This document shows positions 37,863-46,041 of a stretch of 64,000 nt of DNA, in pieces. The position numbers and the translations under genes are program-made. The first letter of the stretch is position 1. Each line of letters starts with the position of its first letter. The stretch spans positions 1-64,000 of the forward strand of contig CASIAX010000008.1 of the NCBI GenBank assembly GCA_949372955.1, written 5' to 3'. The notes beneath the pieces were generated by a model. The model worked only from the letters and a program-made list of their open reading frames with translations, was not told where the DNA came from and searched no databases. Source of the stretch: SGZJ01 sp949372955 (GTDB lineage Bacteria > Bacteroidota > Bacteroidia > Flavobacteriales > Flavobacteriaceae).

Positions 37863-38801
37863 TTAATTAAGTGAACTGAAAAAATTACTTGGAAGAGCTC
37901 TAACCCTATCTGCCAAATCTTTCATTTTTAAATAGGTGTCTTTTAAATCCTTGTCAGGCTTTGTATAATTAAAATTCTTATGCCTCCAAAAAGCAACCCC
38001 AGCAGCTGCATAAACAGTTAATGGTTGTAGAGCCTGCTTTTCTTCATTAGTAAGCTTCATGACACTTGTATAGCCTTTTAAAATAGAAGAAGCTCTTACA
38101 AAATCAATGTCTGCTGACTGAACACACAAACTAATAAATAAGACAGCAATATCAAATACCCTATAATAATGAGTTGCTTCTTCAAAATCCATAATTGTAG
38201 CTTTTGTCTCATCATTATTAATGATAATATTACTATCAAATATATCAGAATGAATAAATGCTTTTGGTAAATCTGGTGCTGTATTTTTATCGATATAGCT
38301 ATGCGTATCTTTTAACCAAAGATCAAACGGTGAATTCAATGCATATTCCTTAACCTCATTAAATCGCTCTTTGCCGCACCACATAATATCGCGAAGATAA
38401 TCGGGAACAGTAATCTTATGTAGTTTTGCAGTATCTGCACCAATTTGCTTTAACAAATGCAATGGAATATCAGACATAATCTTACCTTCAAGATATCTTT
38501 TAACCATCACAGGTTTATTCTTATATATCGATAAACTTTTATTATCTGAAGTATGAACTATTTCTGAGGTATCAAAATTATTTTTCTTTAAATGGTCTAG
38601 TAATTCAGCTAAGTCTTGAGCCTCTTGAATAGTTTTTTGCTCTGAAATAGTTAGCACTATTTTTCCAACTTCTGAATCAATTTTATAATTAGTGTTTTCA
38701 GAACCACCATCTAAAATTTCAAATTTTTTAATATTAAAAATTGAATATGGTTCTAATATTTCAAGAATATCAGCCTTATTTAAAATTGAATAATGGGCCA
38801 T
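37863..38801 (-). CDS. APH-fold kinase, homoserine kinase II (ThrB2)-like phosphotransferase
   Basis: A 312-residue aminoglycoside-phosphotransferase-fold kinase. The conserved elements are ILDGGSENTNYKIDSEVGKIVLTI (nucleotide-binding loop), the catalytic HSDIFDSNIII (Asp in H-x-D, with Asn for Mg2+) near 190, and ATIMDFEEATHYYRVFDIAV with the second Mg2+ Asp. The combination GGSENTNYKI and H-S-D-x-F-x-x-N recalls type II homoserine kinases and related choline kinases. The substrate is therefore not settled. It begins 1 base after the upstream small membrane protein gene and is 40 bases before the SpoU gene. Confidence 0.8.
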   Translation of the reverse strand: MAHYSILNKADILEILEPYSIFNIKKFEILDGGSENTNYKIDSEVGKIVLTISEQKTIQEAQDLAELLDHLKKNNFDTSEIVHTSDNKSLSIYKNKPVMVKRYLEGKIMSDIPLHLLKQIGADTAKLHKITVPDYLRDIMWCGKERFNEVKEYALNSPFDLWLKDTHSYIDKNTAPDLPKAFIHSDIFDSNIIINNDETKATIMDFEEATHYYRVFDIAVLFISLCVQSADIDFVRASSILKGYTSVMKLTNEEKQALQPLTVYAAAGVAFWRHKNFNYTKPDKDLKDTYLKMKDLADRVRALPSNFFSSLN

Positions 38802-38802
38802 A

Positions 38803-39249
38803 TTATTTTTTAATATTAAGATGATTGTAAAGACTTAAAGAGTATAATCCAATTGCACCCCACATAACATAAATAAAATGTGAAGAAGGTATCCATACAT
38901 AAGCTAAAGCTAAATTTGAAACTAGTAAAACTCCAAGCACAAGTAAAAATCGTTTTCTAACAATATCTATCCCTAAGAATTTAGTGGGTGTGAAAGAAAG
39001 AAATATAGATCCAATAGCTAAAACATAAAGTCCTAAAAATCGGTAAATTTGAGTCAGATAAGCGCTTAGAGTTGAATTACCATCCAATAAGAAAAGATCG
39101 ACAAAAGTCATTTGTAATCTTTCTTCATTTGCAACTTGATCTAACATCCAGGGCTCAGGACTGATCAACCAACGTATTCCAGAAATACAAAGAACGATAC
39201 ATATTAACATTAAAGGATACCTAATGTAACTAATTGATTTATTTGCCAT
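38803..39249 (-). CDS. Small integral membrane protein, possibly DUF4345-like
   Basis: A 148-residue membrane protein with four hydrophobic segments at about 9-27, 67-86, 101-116 and 122-139. The region between the first two is amphipathic and polar. The pattern GLYVLAIGSIFL, TKFLGIDIVRKRFLLVLGVLL and HFIYVMWGAIGLYSL resembles DUF4345-type proteins, but this is a weak call. Function unknown. It begins a three-gene transcript with the APH kinase and the SpoU methyltransferase. Confidence 0.6.
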   Translation of the reverse strand: MANKSISYIRYPLMLICIVLCISGIRWLISPEPWMLDQVANEERLQMTFVDLFLLDGNSTLSAYLTQIYRFLGLYVLAIGSIFLSFTPTKFLGIDIVRKRFLLVLGVLLVSNLALAYVWIPSSHFIYVMWGAIGLYSLSLYNHLNIKK

Positions 39250-39290
39250 AATAGTTTATTTAATAATAATTTAAGTTATGTGAAATAGAT

Positions 39291-40010
39291 TTACTTTAAA
39301 TCCTCTACAAGAATATTTTTAATCATTTCTAAAGACGTTTTATAGCGATAAAATCCAATTACTTTTTGTTCTACCGCTAAACTCTTTTGATAAAGTATAG
39401 ACCTTAAATTTATATCATTATTAATAGTACGTTTTAACTTATTAGAGTAATCTTTATTAGGGGACCAATCATCACTCTCTATAAACAAAAGGGGGTAATG
39501 AATTTGAAAATAATCCATTATTTTTCTTTGTGCGACAGTTTCATCTTTTACATTAGAATCCACATAATAATAACTAGTAGTATGCATTTTATCTAGCTCT
39601 TCCTTCACTATAGAGGATTCTAGGTATCTAATTTTACCATCGTTTACCAAAGAATTATAAAATGCTACAGGTGGCTTAAAACCTCTGTAATTAAACAAGG
39701 TAGCTCCATACATTTCAGGTCTGGATTCAATCGAGTATAAACTATCAAAACTTATAGTTGGATCTTGAAGAGCACTTAATAACCTTTGATCTCCTTTAAA
39801 AGCAACTTCTCTTTCGATCATATACTTTTCAATTTCAAAAATCTCATTTAAAAGGTTCTGTTTTAAATCAGTAGAAAGTGTTTTTAATTCTTCACTTTTT
39901 CTGTTATCTTCTAAATAAAAAGAAAAAGTAATTCCTAGAACAATAACTATAAACTCAAGTATGTTTTTTAATAATATTGATTTTAGGGAATTTATACTTA
40001 GAAGTTTCAT
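39291..40010 (-). CDS. DUF6090-like membrane-anchored protein
   Basis: A 239-residue protein with one N-terminal transmembrane segment, FIVIVLGITFSFYLEDNRK (about 21-39), and a soluble, largely helical C-terminal domain with LKTLSTDLKQNLLNEIFEIEKYM and repeated Leu/Ile heptad-like positions. The opening pattern of a hydrophobic helix followed by E-x-x-R-x-x-E matches DUF6090, a Bacteroidota family of unknown function. It is preceded at 42207-40126 by the RND exporter gene on the same strand, 115 bases away, and probably has its own promoter. Confidence 0.65.
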   Translation of the reverse strand: MKLLSINSLKSILLKNILEFIVIVLGITFSFYLEDNRKSEELKTLSTDLKQNLLNEIFEIEKYMIEREVAFKGDQRLLSALQDPTISFDSLYSIESRPEMYGATLFNYRGFKPPVAFYNSLVNDGKIRYLESSIVKEELDKMHTTSYYYVDSNVKDETVAQRKIMDYFQIHYPLLFIESDDWSPNKDYSNKLKRTINNDINLRSILYQKSLAVEQKVIGFYRYKTSLEMIKNILVEDLK

Positions 40011-40125
40011 TATCAGTGAATTTTTAAATATAAATATAGTAAAAAATTAAAGACACAATTTACAACTAAAACTAGCCTGATTACTGATTCTGAATTTAAA
40101 TATACTTAAATGTACTAGAAATTAT

Positions 40126-42207
40126 TTATAAGTATTTTTTAATTAACTGTGGCAAGTAAATTAAATCAAAAACTATAGCTATTATGGCAGATATAATTGT
40201 TAGTATTCCAAGTTGACTTATTGAATTAAACTCTGAAAAGAGTAACGGAAATAAAGTTAATAAAATAATCACAGTGGTTTTTAAAACTGCTCTTCCGGTT
40301 ATAGTAAGTGATCTTTCAAGCGCATCTGATTTATTTAAACCATTGATTAAATTAGATCTGTAGGATGTTATAATATGAATGGAATCATCTACAATAAGAC
40401 CAAATACTATAGCGAAAATAAAAGCATTTGAAATACTAAAATAAAATTCACCCAAACTCATTATTCCAATACAAACCAAAATTGGAAAAGTGTTAGGAAT
40501 AAGTATAACTAGTAGATACCTAAAATTAAAGTTCGAGATAAATAAAAATAGAAGTGAAATTGAGGAAATAGCAAGTATTAATCCTAATAAAATTTCCTTG
40601 GTAATTTTATTACTTAGCTTATCAAATAAATGTCCATTTCCACTAACCTTTACATTTATATTTAAATTTTTTGATTTTTCTTTAATCGTATTAATAAGAT
40701 CCAAACTTTGACTAGAACCTATGTCTTTCATTCTAGTTTTTATTATAAGAACTTCACTTTTTAGTTTTTCTTGAAAACCAGATGTATTTTCAAGATCAGA
40801 AATTGATATATCGATATTAAATCCATTTTCAGATAAATGTTTTTCAAATCTTTTAATATTTTTAATGTCTGAGTTATTATCTCCTTGGATATTAAATGTT
40901 ACTTGTTTATAACCACTGAAATTATCATCGAAAAAACTCATCTCTTTGTACAACTTAGAGCTTTTATTAAACTCATCATTAACATGGTTGTTGATTTCAA
41001 AATTATAAAGACCATAAAAACAAAAGGATAGCATAAGTGTTAATATTGGAATAGATGCTTTTGAATTCCTAAGGTTTGTTAAGTACAAGATAAAACGGTC
41101 TATATTTTTATTCCATATGTTATTTTCGTCATATCTATTTAATTTTAAATCAATACATATAGCGTATGTTATTAAAATAACAACTAGAGAAATAATTATT
41201 CCAATAGTTGTTATGATTCCAAGTCTTAGAATTGGTACAACGCTTGAAAAACAAAAACTAAGAAAGCCTATCGCAGTAGTAATTGAAGTTAGGGCTACAG
41301 GTTTACCAATATTGCGGATTTGAGACTTGAAATATTCGAGTTTATTGTCAAATTTATTATTGTTATTAACTAAATGCATAAAGTCAGAAATGCAAACAAT
41401 AAATAAGATAGCTGGCATTATTATCATTACAAGCTCGATACCTCCAAAAAAGGTTTGCGAGATCATTAGAGTTATAAAAACACTATATATAACACTCAAT
41501 AATACAATAAATACAAATTTGAAATTTTTAGAAAATAACCATAAAATAAGGGAGCATAATATTGCACTAAATAGTGTAATGTATATTAGTTCAGAAATCA
41601 CTTTATTTTTTATATAAATTTCAGCTTTTGTTTGACCTGTTATATAAACTTCCTTAGCACTTAAACTATTAAACCTTTGTTCTAAAAAATTAATAAAATC
41701 TGTGTTAAGTTTCTCATCTAAGTTATTATCAAGTTCAAGAGCAAAGAACACTTTTTTTAAATCTTTAGAAATATAAAGGCTATTGTTTTTTATTAATTTA
41801 TCTACATAATTTTCAAAGTCTTGATTATTTTTAATTTTAGATAAGTTCCCAAATAAACCAAAAAGATCATTTTTAAATAATTTGAAATCATTATGTATGT
41901 TTTGAACAAATACAACTTGCTTATTTTCTAATAATTCAAAATGTATAGCTTCTAAATCTTTAAATTCCTTAAAATTTATTGGTTTAGAATACTCCGCTCC
42001 TACTAGCAGTAAATTTGTTTTCTCAGAAAATTCTTTTGAATCAATATCAAGTTCATCAGCATATTGAAGAATTCGTTCAGACTCATAGTATATGTTAGGA
42101 TTTCTCAGAACAAAAATTGATAAAACAAAAAACGAGAAAATGATAGAATATAGAAAATACTTATACTTCCAAATAAATGTAATCATTGATAAGCAACTTT
42201 TAAGCAT
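40126..42207 (-). CDS. RND-superfamily (MMPL) exporter
   Basis: A 693-residue inner-membrane protein with the RND topology: one N-terminal TM (about 12-34), a periplasmic loop, five more TM segments (about 205-350), a TM at about 372-390, a second large periplasmic loop, and a final bundle (about 540-690). The MMPL/SSD-like motif ALTSITTAIGFLSFCFS and a second-half FGLIVDDSIHIITSYR (with the proton-relay Asp pair) are present. The relatively short loops fit the HpnN/MmpL-like exporters of lipids or hopanoid-type compounds rather than drug pumps. No substrate gene is adjacent. It starts at ATG 42207 and is divergent from the NTF2-like lipoprotein. Confidence 0.88.
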   Translation of the reverse strand: MLKSCLSMITFIWKYKYFLYSIIFSFFVLSIFVLRNPNIYYESERILQYADELDIDSKEFSEKTNLLLVGAEYSKPINFKEFKDLEAIHFELLENKQVVFVQNIHNDFKLFKNDLFGLFGNLSKIKNNQDFENYVDKLIKNNSLYISKDLKKVFFALELDNNLDEKLNTDFINFLEQRFNSLSAKEVYITGQTKAEIYIKNKVISELIYITLFSAILCSLILWLFSKNFKFVFIVLLSVIYSVFITLMISQTFFGGIELVMIIMPAILFIVCISDFMHLVNNNNKFDNKLEYFKSQIRNIGKPVALTSITTAIGFLSFCFSSVVPILRLGIITTIGIIISLVVILITYAICIDLKLNRYDENNIWNKNIDRFILYLTNLRNSKASIPILTLMLSFCFYGLYNFEINNHVNDEFNKSSKLYKEMSFFDDNFSGYKQVTFNIQGDNNSDIKNIKRFEKHLSENGFNIDISISDLENTSGFQEKLKSEVLIIKTRMKDIGSSQSLDLINTIKEKSKNLNINVKVSGNGHLFDKLSNKITKEILLGLILAISSISLLFLFISNFNFRYLLVILIPNTFPILVCIGIMSLGEFYFSISNAFIFAIVFGLIVDDSIHIITSYRSNLINGLNKSDALERSLTITGRAVLKTTVIILLTLFPLLFSEFNSISQLGILTIISAIIAIVFDLIYLPQLIKKYL

Positions 42208-42374
42208 GCGAATTTACATCAATTTGATAGTTGAAGCAAGGTAAATTATTTAAAAATTGATCGTTAAAAATTAACAATAACAAGATTTAGGACACAAGGA
42301 GATGTAATGGTTTTGTATATTGTATAGATATATTTCAAAAATATATATTTTTATTAATCATTTAAAAACAAAAC

Positions 42375-42869
42375 ATGAAAAATTTATTTCTATTAATGGC
42401 TGTAGTGTCACTTGCAGCTTGTCAAATGCCAGCTTCTGAAGCTAATGAATCTAAAATGTCTGATGAAGATATTGTTGGTGCATTAAAACAAAATGCTGCA
42501 AATCTTCAAGATGCTATTCTAACACAAAACTTAGAAGAATTTAATAAATATGTTGATCCAAATATACCTTTTTCAACTGGAGACTCAAACCTAAGTAAGT
42601 TTTACACAATGACTTCAGAAGGTTTTGATGTGGAACCAGCAGCTAAATGGGGAGAATTTGACCTATACGATACTAGCGTAGCTCTTTCTCCTGATTCAAG
42701 AACCGCTGTATTAACCTTTTATGCTAAAGGAGATTACACTGTTGGGGAAAGTGATAAAATTGATTACAGCACTAGAGGATCTTCTGTTTGGATTTCAACA
42801 GAAAATGGATGGAAAATAATGCATTCAAACTGGGCTCCTTTAGAGGGAGGAACTGGAATACCTAAATAA
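42375..42869 (+). CDS. NTF2/SnoaL-like lipoprotein
   Basis: A 164-residue lipoprotein with lipobox LAAC (Cys about 16) followed by QMPASEANESK. The mature domain is NTF2-like: DIVGALKQNAANLQDAILTQNLEEFNKYVDPNIPFS, followed by a beta region ending VWISTENGWKIMHSNWAPLEGGTGIPK, the usual closing of a SnoaL domain. It resembles the other two NTF2-like lipoproteins in this window. A terminator lies about 85 bases downstream. Function unknown. Confidence 0.78.
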   Translation: MKNLFLLMAVVSLAACQMPASEANESKMSDEDIVGALKQNAANLQDAILTQNLEEFNKYVDPNIPFSTGDSNLSKFYTMTSEGFDVEPAAKWGEFDLYDTSVALSPDSRTAVLTFYAKGDYTVGESDKIDYSTRGSSVWISTENGWKIMHSNWAPLEGGTGIPK

Positions 42870-42953
42870 TTTAAAGCGATAATTTTTCGCATAAATAACG
42901 ATAAGCTTAATTCTTGTTAAACAGAATAAAAAGTTTTAATCCTTAATAAGTCA

Positions 42954-42988
42954 AAAGGGAATTACAGAAATGTAGCTCCCTTTTTTTT
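42954..42988 (+). terminator. Rho-independent terminator downstream of the NTF2-like lipoprotein
   Basis: AAGGGA and TCCCTT form the outer arms, with an inner TACA/TGTA pair and a GAAA loop, followed by eight T. It is a good terminator for transcription from the left. Confidence 0.72.
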
Positions 42989-43016
42989 AATCCATATTTC
43001 AATAAAAGATTCTGGA

Positions 43017-43184
43017 TTACCCAGTAACTGTTTTTTTTAAATCCTTATACTTTTGTTTCCAATCGAATACTTCATCTCTAGTTTCTAAAAGTTCTTCTGT
43101 TATTTTTTGATTTTCTTTTTCTAATCTCTTAACGCTTTCGTTAAGAGCCTCTATCTGTAATTCGTATAATCTATGATGTTCCAT
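43017..43184 (-). CDS. Small coiled-coil protein (55 residues)
   Basis: A short minus-strand gene with ATG at 43182-43184 and TAA at 43017-43019. The product begins MEHHRLYELQIEALNESVKR and continues with LEKENQKITEELLETRDEVF, a charged amphipathic helix with heptad-like Leu/Ile positions, ending in KTVTG. There is no signal peptide. It fits a short cytoplasmic coiled-coil protein of unknown function. Codon choice is like that of its neighbours and no other gene lies here, so it is likely real, but there is no family evidence. Confidence 0.55.
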   Translation of the reverse strand: MEHHRLYELQIEALNESVKRLEKENQKITEELLETRDEVFDWKQKYKDLKKTVTG

Positions 43185-43365
43185 TGTTTAATGAATGAAT
43201 TGATTACTATGTGTAAAAGTTACAATAAAAACTTATCTAATCAAAGATTGTGTCATTTTCAAATAGAAGATTATTAGTATATTTGGTTTGTGGATAAGCT
43301 CAGAAAATTCTTTCTCAACTAATTAGTTTATGCTTTCGTATAAATTACTTTTTAAAAAATAAATC

Positions 43366-44088
43366 ATGAAAAAAATTGGTGTTTTTTTATTCTTATTTAG
43401 TGCTTTACTCCTATCCAATCAATGCATAGGGCAAAAGGCCGATACTGATCAGAAATACAGCTTTAAAAGAGGAGACTATAACGGTATTGGAAAGTGGTAT
43501 ATGGGCAGAGAAATAGCCTATGTAATGGGGTTTGAAGGAATTGGCTGGCTAGAAAGATCCGATAGAGAAAAAGAAGAAAACGTTTTAAGTTTAATTCAAA
43601 ATATGGGTATTAAATCCAATGATACTATTGCAGATATTGGAGCTGGTTCAGGTTATCATGTCTTTAGAATGGCTCCCTTGGCTAAAAAAGGCCTAGTATA
43701 TGCAGTAGATATTCAAGTTGAAATGTTGATGGCGATTGAAAATACCAAAGAATCTAGCAAAATCAAAAATGTTGAAACAATTCTTGGTAGTGAAAAAAGT
43801 GTTTATTTACCTAAAAATTCAGTTGATAAAATTTTAATGGTTGACGTCTATCATGAGTTTAGTTTTCCAGTAGAAATGATTGCTTCCATGAAAAACGCTT
43901 TGAAGCCCGATGGACAATTATTCTTGATTGAATATAAAGCAGAAGACTCAAAAGTTCCTATCAAAAAAATACATAAAATGTCTGAAAAACAAGCTGTAAA
44001 AGAAATGGAAGCTGCTGGTTTTAAACTTAAAGAAAACATCGAGAATCTTCCATGGCAGCATTGCATGGTTTTTATAAAAAATAAGTGA
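43366..44088 (+). CDS. Class I SAM-dependent methyltransferase with N-terminal signal peptide
   Basis: A 240-residue protein whose first 22 residues look like a cleavable signal (LFLFSALLLSNQCIGQ). The rest is a Rossmann methyltransferase: TIADIGAGSGYHVFRMAPLA (motif I, about 87-106), LVYAVDIQVEMLM with the acidic ribose Asp, and DKILMVDVYHEF (motif IV). Similar exported-looking methyltransferases occur in marine bacteria. SAM is not expected outside the cytoplasm, so the true location is unclear; the leader may be an N-terminal membrane anchor instead. A terminator follows. Substrate unknown. Confidence 0.78.
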   Translation: MKKIGVFLFLFSALLLSNQCIGQKADTDQKYSFKRGDYNGIGKWYMGREIAYVMGFEGIGWLERSDREKEENVLSLIQNMGIKSNDTIADIGAGSGYHVFRMAPLAKKGLVYAVDIQVEMLMAIENTKESSKIKNVETILGSEKSVYLPKNSVDKILMVDVYHEFSFPVEMIASMKNALKPDGQLFLIEYKAEDSKVPIKKIHKMSEKQAVKEMEAAGFKLKENIENLPWQHCMVFIKNK

Positions 44089-44186
44089 AAAGAAAGAGCA
44101 AATTCTTGACGTTAATTTTGTCGGCAAAATGATCAAAGAGGTAAGTATCTACGAAAGATCTAAGCCCATAGAATAATTATATGCTT

Positions 44187-44212
44187 AACCCTCCCTTATG
44201 GAGGGTTTTTTT
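44187..44212 (+). terminator. Rho-independent terminator after the methyltransferase gene
   Basis: Perfect arms AACCCTCC/GGAGGGTT around the loop CTTAT, followed by a T-run. Very likely functional for the gene ending at 44088. Confidence 0.8.
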
Positions 44213-44287
44213 ATTTACTCCAAGTTATATTTATATTATGGTCAATTTCTTTATCTTTAGTACTTTATTTATAAATAACTTTATAAT

Positions 44288-44782
44288 ATGAATAATATCT
44301 TTGAGAAAGTATTATGGAATGCTAGGTACATTACCATATTGTCTGTTGTATTGTCAATAGTTTCTTCGTTTACCTTATTAGTAATTGGAAGCTGGGAAAT
44401 AATTGAAGCAGTTATATTTTATAATCCACTTTTTGACGAATCCATTACAAGTAACAATGACCTGTTATTTAAAATAATTTCTGCAATTGATTTATTTCTA
44501 ATTGGTATAGTTCTTTTAATCTTTGGCTTCGGAATATACGAACTGTTTGTAAGTGATATTGATTTTACAAACTCAAAATTTAATGAGTCAACTTTAAAAA
44601 TTAAGGATCTAGATCAATTAAAGAATAAAATAATTAAGGTTATCATTATTGTTTTAATTGTAAAGTTCTTCGAAAAAATACTTAAGTTTTCAGAGAATTT
44701 TAAAGATCCAATCGATATACTGTACTTTAGTTTATCTATACTTTCTATTTGTTTAGGATATTATTTAATAAATAGAAAATAA
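44288..44782 (+). CDS. YqhA/UPF0114-family membrane protein
   Basis: A 164-residue protein with three to four hydrophobic segments. The N-terminal block FEKVLWNARYITILSVVLSIVSSFTLLVIGSWEII and FLIGIVLLIFGFGIYELFVSDID are family hallmarks of UPF0114 (YqhA). The role is unknown; proteins of this family are inner-membrane proteins sometimes linked to small-molecule transport. It stands alone between a terminator and a 196-base spacer. Confidence 0.85.
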   Translation: MNNIFEKVLWNARYITILSVVLSIVSSFTLLVIGSWEIIEAVIFYNPLFDESITSNNDLLFKIISAIDLFLIGIVLLIFGFGIYELFVSDIDFTNSKFNESTLKIKDLDQLKNKIIKVIIIVLIVKFFEKILKFSENFKDPIDILYFSLSILSICLGYYLINRK

Positions 44783-44926
44783 TGGTTTATTCTCTACTAT
44801 ATTATTCGCCATTTAACAGCTTTAATGAACACAAAAGAAAAGAAATTATTTAAATTGGATTAAATTGATAATTAGGGTATTAATATTATGGGGTAGTTTT
44901 AATTGTTGCTAATTTATTTGATAAAA

Positions 44927-44959
44927 ATACCTTATGATCAATTATTTATACTAATTTTG
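44927..44959 (+). promoter_or_regulatory. Promoter of the small His/Cys-rich secreted protein gene
   Basis: TTTG (44927-44930), a 21-base spacer and TAATTTTG (44952-44959) match both Bacteroidota promoter elements. The -7 box ends 19 bases before the TTG start at 44979, which supports that start. Confidence 0.65.
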
Positions 44960-44978
44960 ATTTTTTAAATTCTTTTTT

Positions 44979-45293
44979 TTGAAAAATATTTTAAGTATAA
45001 TTTTTGTCCTTTTATTGAACTTACCAACCTTGGTAAGTTTAGAGCATTTTTTCGATGGCTCTCACCACGTAGTTTGTTCAGAAGGAAGGGAACATTTTCA
45101 TGAAAAGGAATCTGTTTGTGTTAGTTGCGAATTTATTAGAAATCTTCATGATATAAATTTTAACAAAGTTGATTTTAGTTTTGTTAATATTCAATTAAAT
45201 TTTTTAGATGTTTCAATAAAAAAATTAATTTTTTCTTCACAATACTTTTTAAGTACTCACTCCAGGGGCCCCCCTAACGTGGCTTATATTTAA
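44979..45293 (+). CDS. Small secreted His/Cys-rich protein near the zinc-type cluster
   Basis: A 104-residue protein with a signal peptide or N-terminal anchor (about 1-19), then FDGSHHVVCSEGREHFHEKESVCVSCEF, which concentrates four His and three Cys (including CVSC), and ends near STHSRGPPNVAYI. The start is a TTG, supported by the promoter position; no ATG is available. Small proteins with clustered His/Cys and an S-R-x-P-P tail occur beside metal-related TonB receptors in Bacteroidota, as far as I can recall. It may bind zinc or copper, or act in metal sensing, which is inference. It lies just upstream of the lipoprotein/receptor operon but has its own promoter. Confidence 0.6.
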   Translation: MKNILSIIFVLLLNLPTLVSLEHFFDGSHHVVCSEGREHFHEKESVCVSCEFIRNLHDINFNKVDFSFVNIQLNFLDVSIKKLIFSSQYFLSTHSRGPPNVAYI

Positions 45294-45342
45294 ATAGTAA
45301 TTTGTAATAAAACAACAATTTTTATTCCAGGAAATAAACTTA

Positions 45343-45387
45343 TTAATGCAACCATGTTGCATTAACCATTATTTTTATCTAGATTTG
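45343..45387 (+). promoter_or_regulatory. Zur/Fur-like operator and promoter of the lipoprotein-receptor operon
   Basis: Bases 45343-45365 form a perfect palindrome with 10-base arms TTAATGCAAC/GTTGCATTAA around CAT. TAGATTTG (45380-45387) matches the -7 consensus and a TTG inside the right arm (45357-45359) is at -33, 20 bases away. A repressor on this site would cover the promoter. The same GCAAC/GTTGC core overlaps the merC promoter at 49210-49222. Confidence 0.75.
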
Positions 45388-45430
45388 CATCCGGAATAAA
45401 TTTATAAACTAAACTTTAAAATAATTAAAT

Positions 45431-45976
45431 ATGAAATTTTTAAAATACGCCTTATTGGCAAGTACACTAATATTCGCTTCGTGTAGTGATGATGATGATA
45501 ATACTCCAGATCCAGTAAACGACGAAGAAGTAATAACTACACTTACAGTAACACTTGATAGTGGTTCTGATACAGTAGTAATGCAATACCAAGATTTAGA
45601 TGGAGATGGATCTAACGCTGCAGTTGTTACCGTTTCAGGTTCATTAAATGCGAATACTATTTATGATGGATCAATTGTTTTGTTAAATGAGACTGAAGAC
45701 CCAGCAGAAAATATTACTGAAGAAGTTGAAGAAGAAGATTTAGATCATCAATTTTTCTATACAGTTGGTAGCGGACTTAATGTAACCACTGATTATGCTG
45801 ATGCAGATTCAATGGGGAATCCATTAGGACTTAGTTTTATCCTTACTACTTCAGAAGCTAGTTCTGGAGCATTAACATTTACATTAAGGCATGAGCCAAA
45901 TAAACCTAATGACGGTTTAGAAACTGCAGGTGGAGAAACTGATATCGATGTTACTTTTGATGTAATTGTGGAATAA
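45431..45976 (+). CDS. Lipoprotein of the metal-receptor operon (type 1 periplasmic-binding-like annotation)
   Basis: A 181-residue lipoprotein with lipobox FASC (Cys about 18) followed by an Asp-rich stretch SDDDDNTPDPVNDEE. The mature part is a beta-rich domain with TVTLDSGSDTVVMQYQDLDGDGSNAAVVTVSGSL (one Asp-rich turn), ending in VTFDVIVE. Homologues sit in front of zinc-type TonB receptors in Flavobacteriia and may act as surface-exposed metal-binding partners; that role is inferred. The acidic loops fit cation binding. Its stop codon overlaps a potential upstream start of the receptor by one base, and a terminator hairpin lies between the two genes. Confidence 0.72.
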   Translation: MKFLKYALLASTLIFASCSDDDDNTPDPVNDEEVITTLTVTLDSGSDTVVMQYQDLDGDGSNAAVVTVSGSLNANTIYDGSIVLLNETEDPAENITEEVEEEDLDHQFFYTVGSGLNVTTDYADADSMGNPLGLSFILTTSEASSGALTFTLRHEPNKPNDGLETAGGETDIDVTFDVIVE

Positions 45977-46000
45977 TGATTTTTACAAATTCCTCTCTAA

Positions 46001-46041
46001 ATAGCATTGGTGTTCAAAAGACACCAATGCTATTTTTTTTT
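46001..46041 (+). terminator. Strong terminator/attenuator hairpin between the lipoprotein and receptor
   Basis: A perfect 13-base stem, ATAGCATTGGTGT/ACACCAATGCTAT, with a 7-base TCAAAAG loop, is followed by a run of nine T. It lies 25 bases after the lipoprotein stop codon. The 3' arm contains the ATG at 46027-46029, the most plausible start of the receptor. Full readthrough would be needed for the receptor, so this probably lowers receptor expression relative to the lipoprotein. Confidence 0.85.

Noticed and set aside
45976..46026. Start of the receptor at ATG 45976, overlapping the lipoprotein stop
   Set aside because: It would add 17 residues coded by the terminator arm in front of a complete signal peptide; ATG 46027 is preferred. 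The overlap could still matter for coupling.
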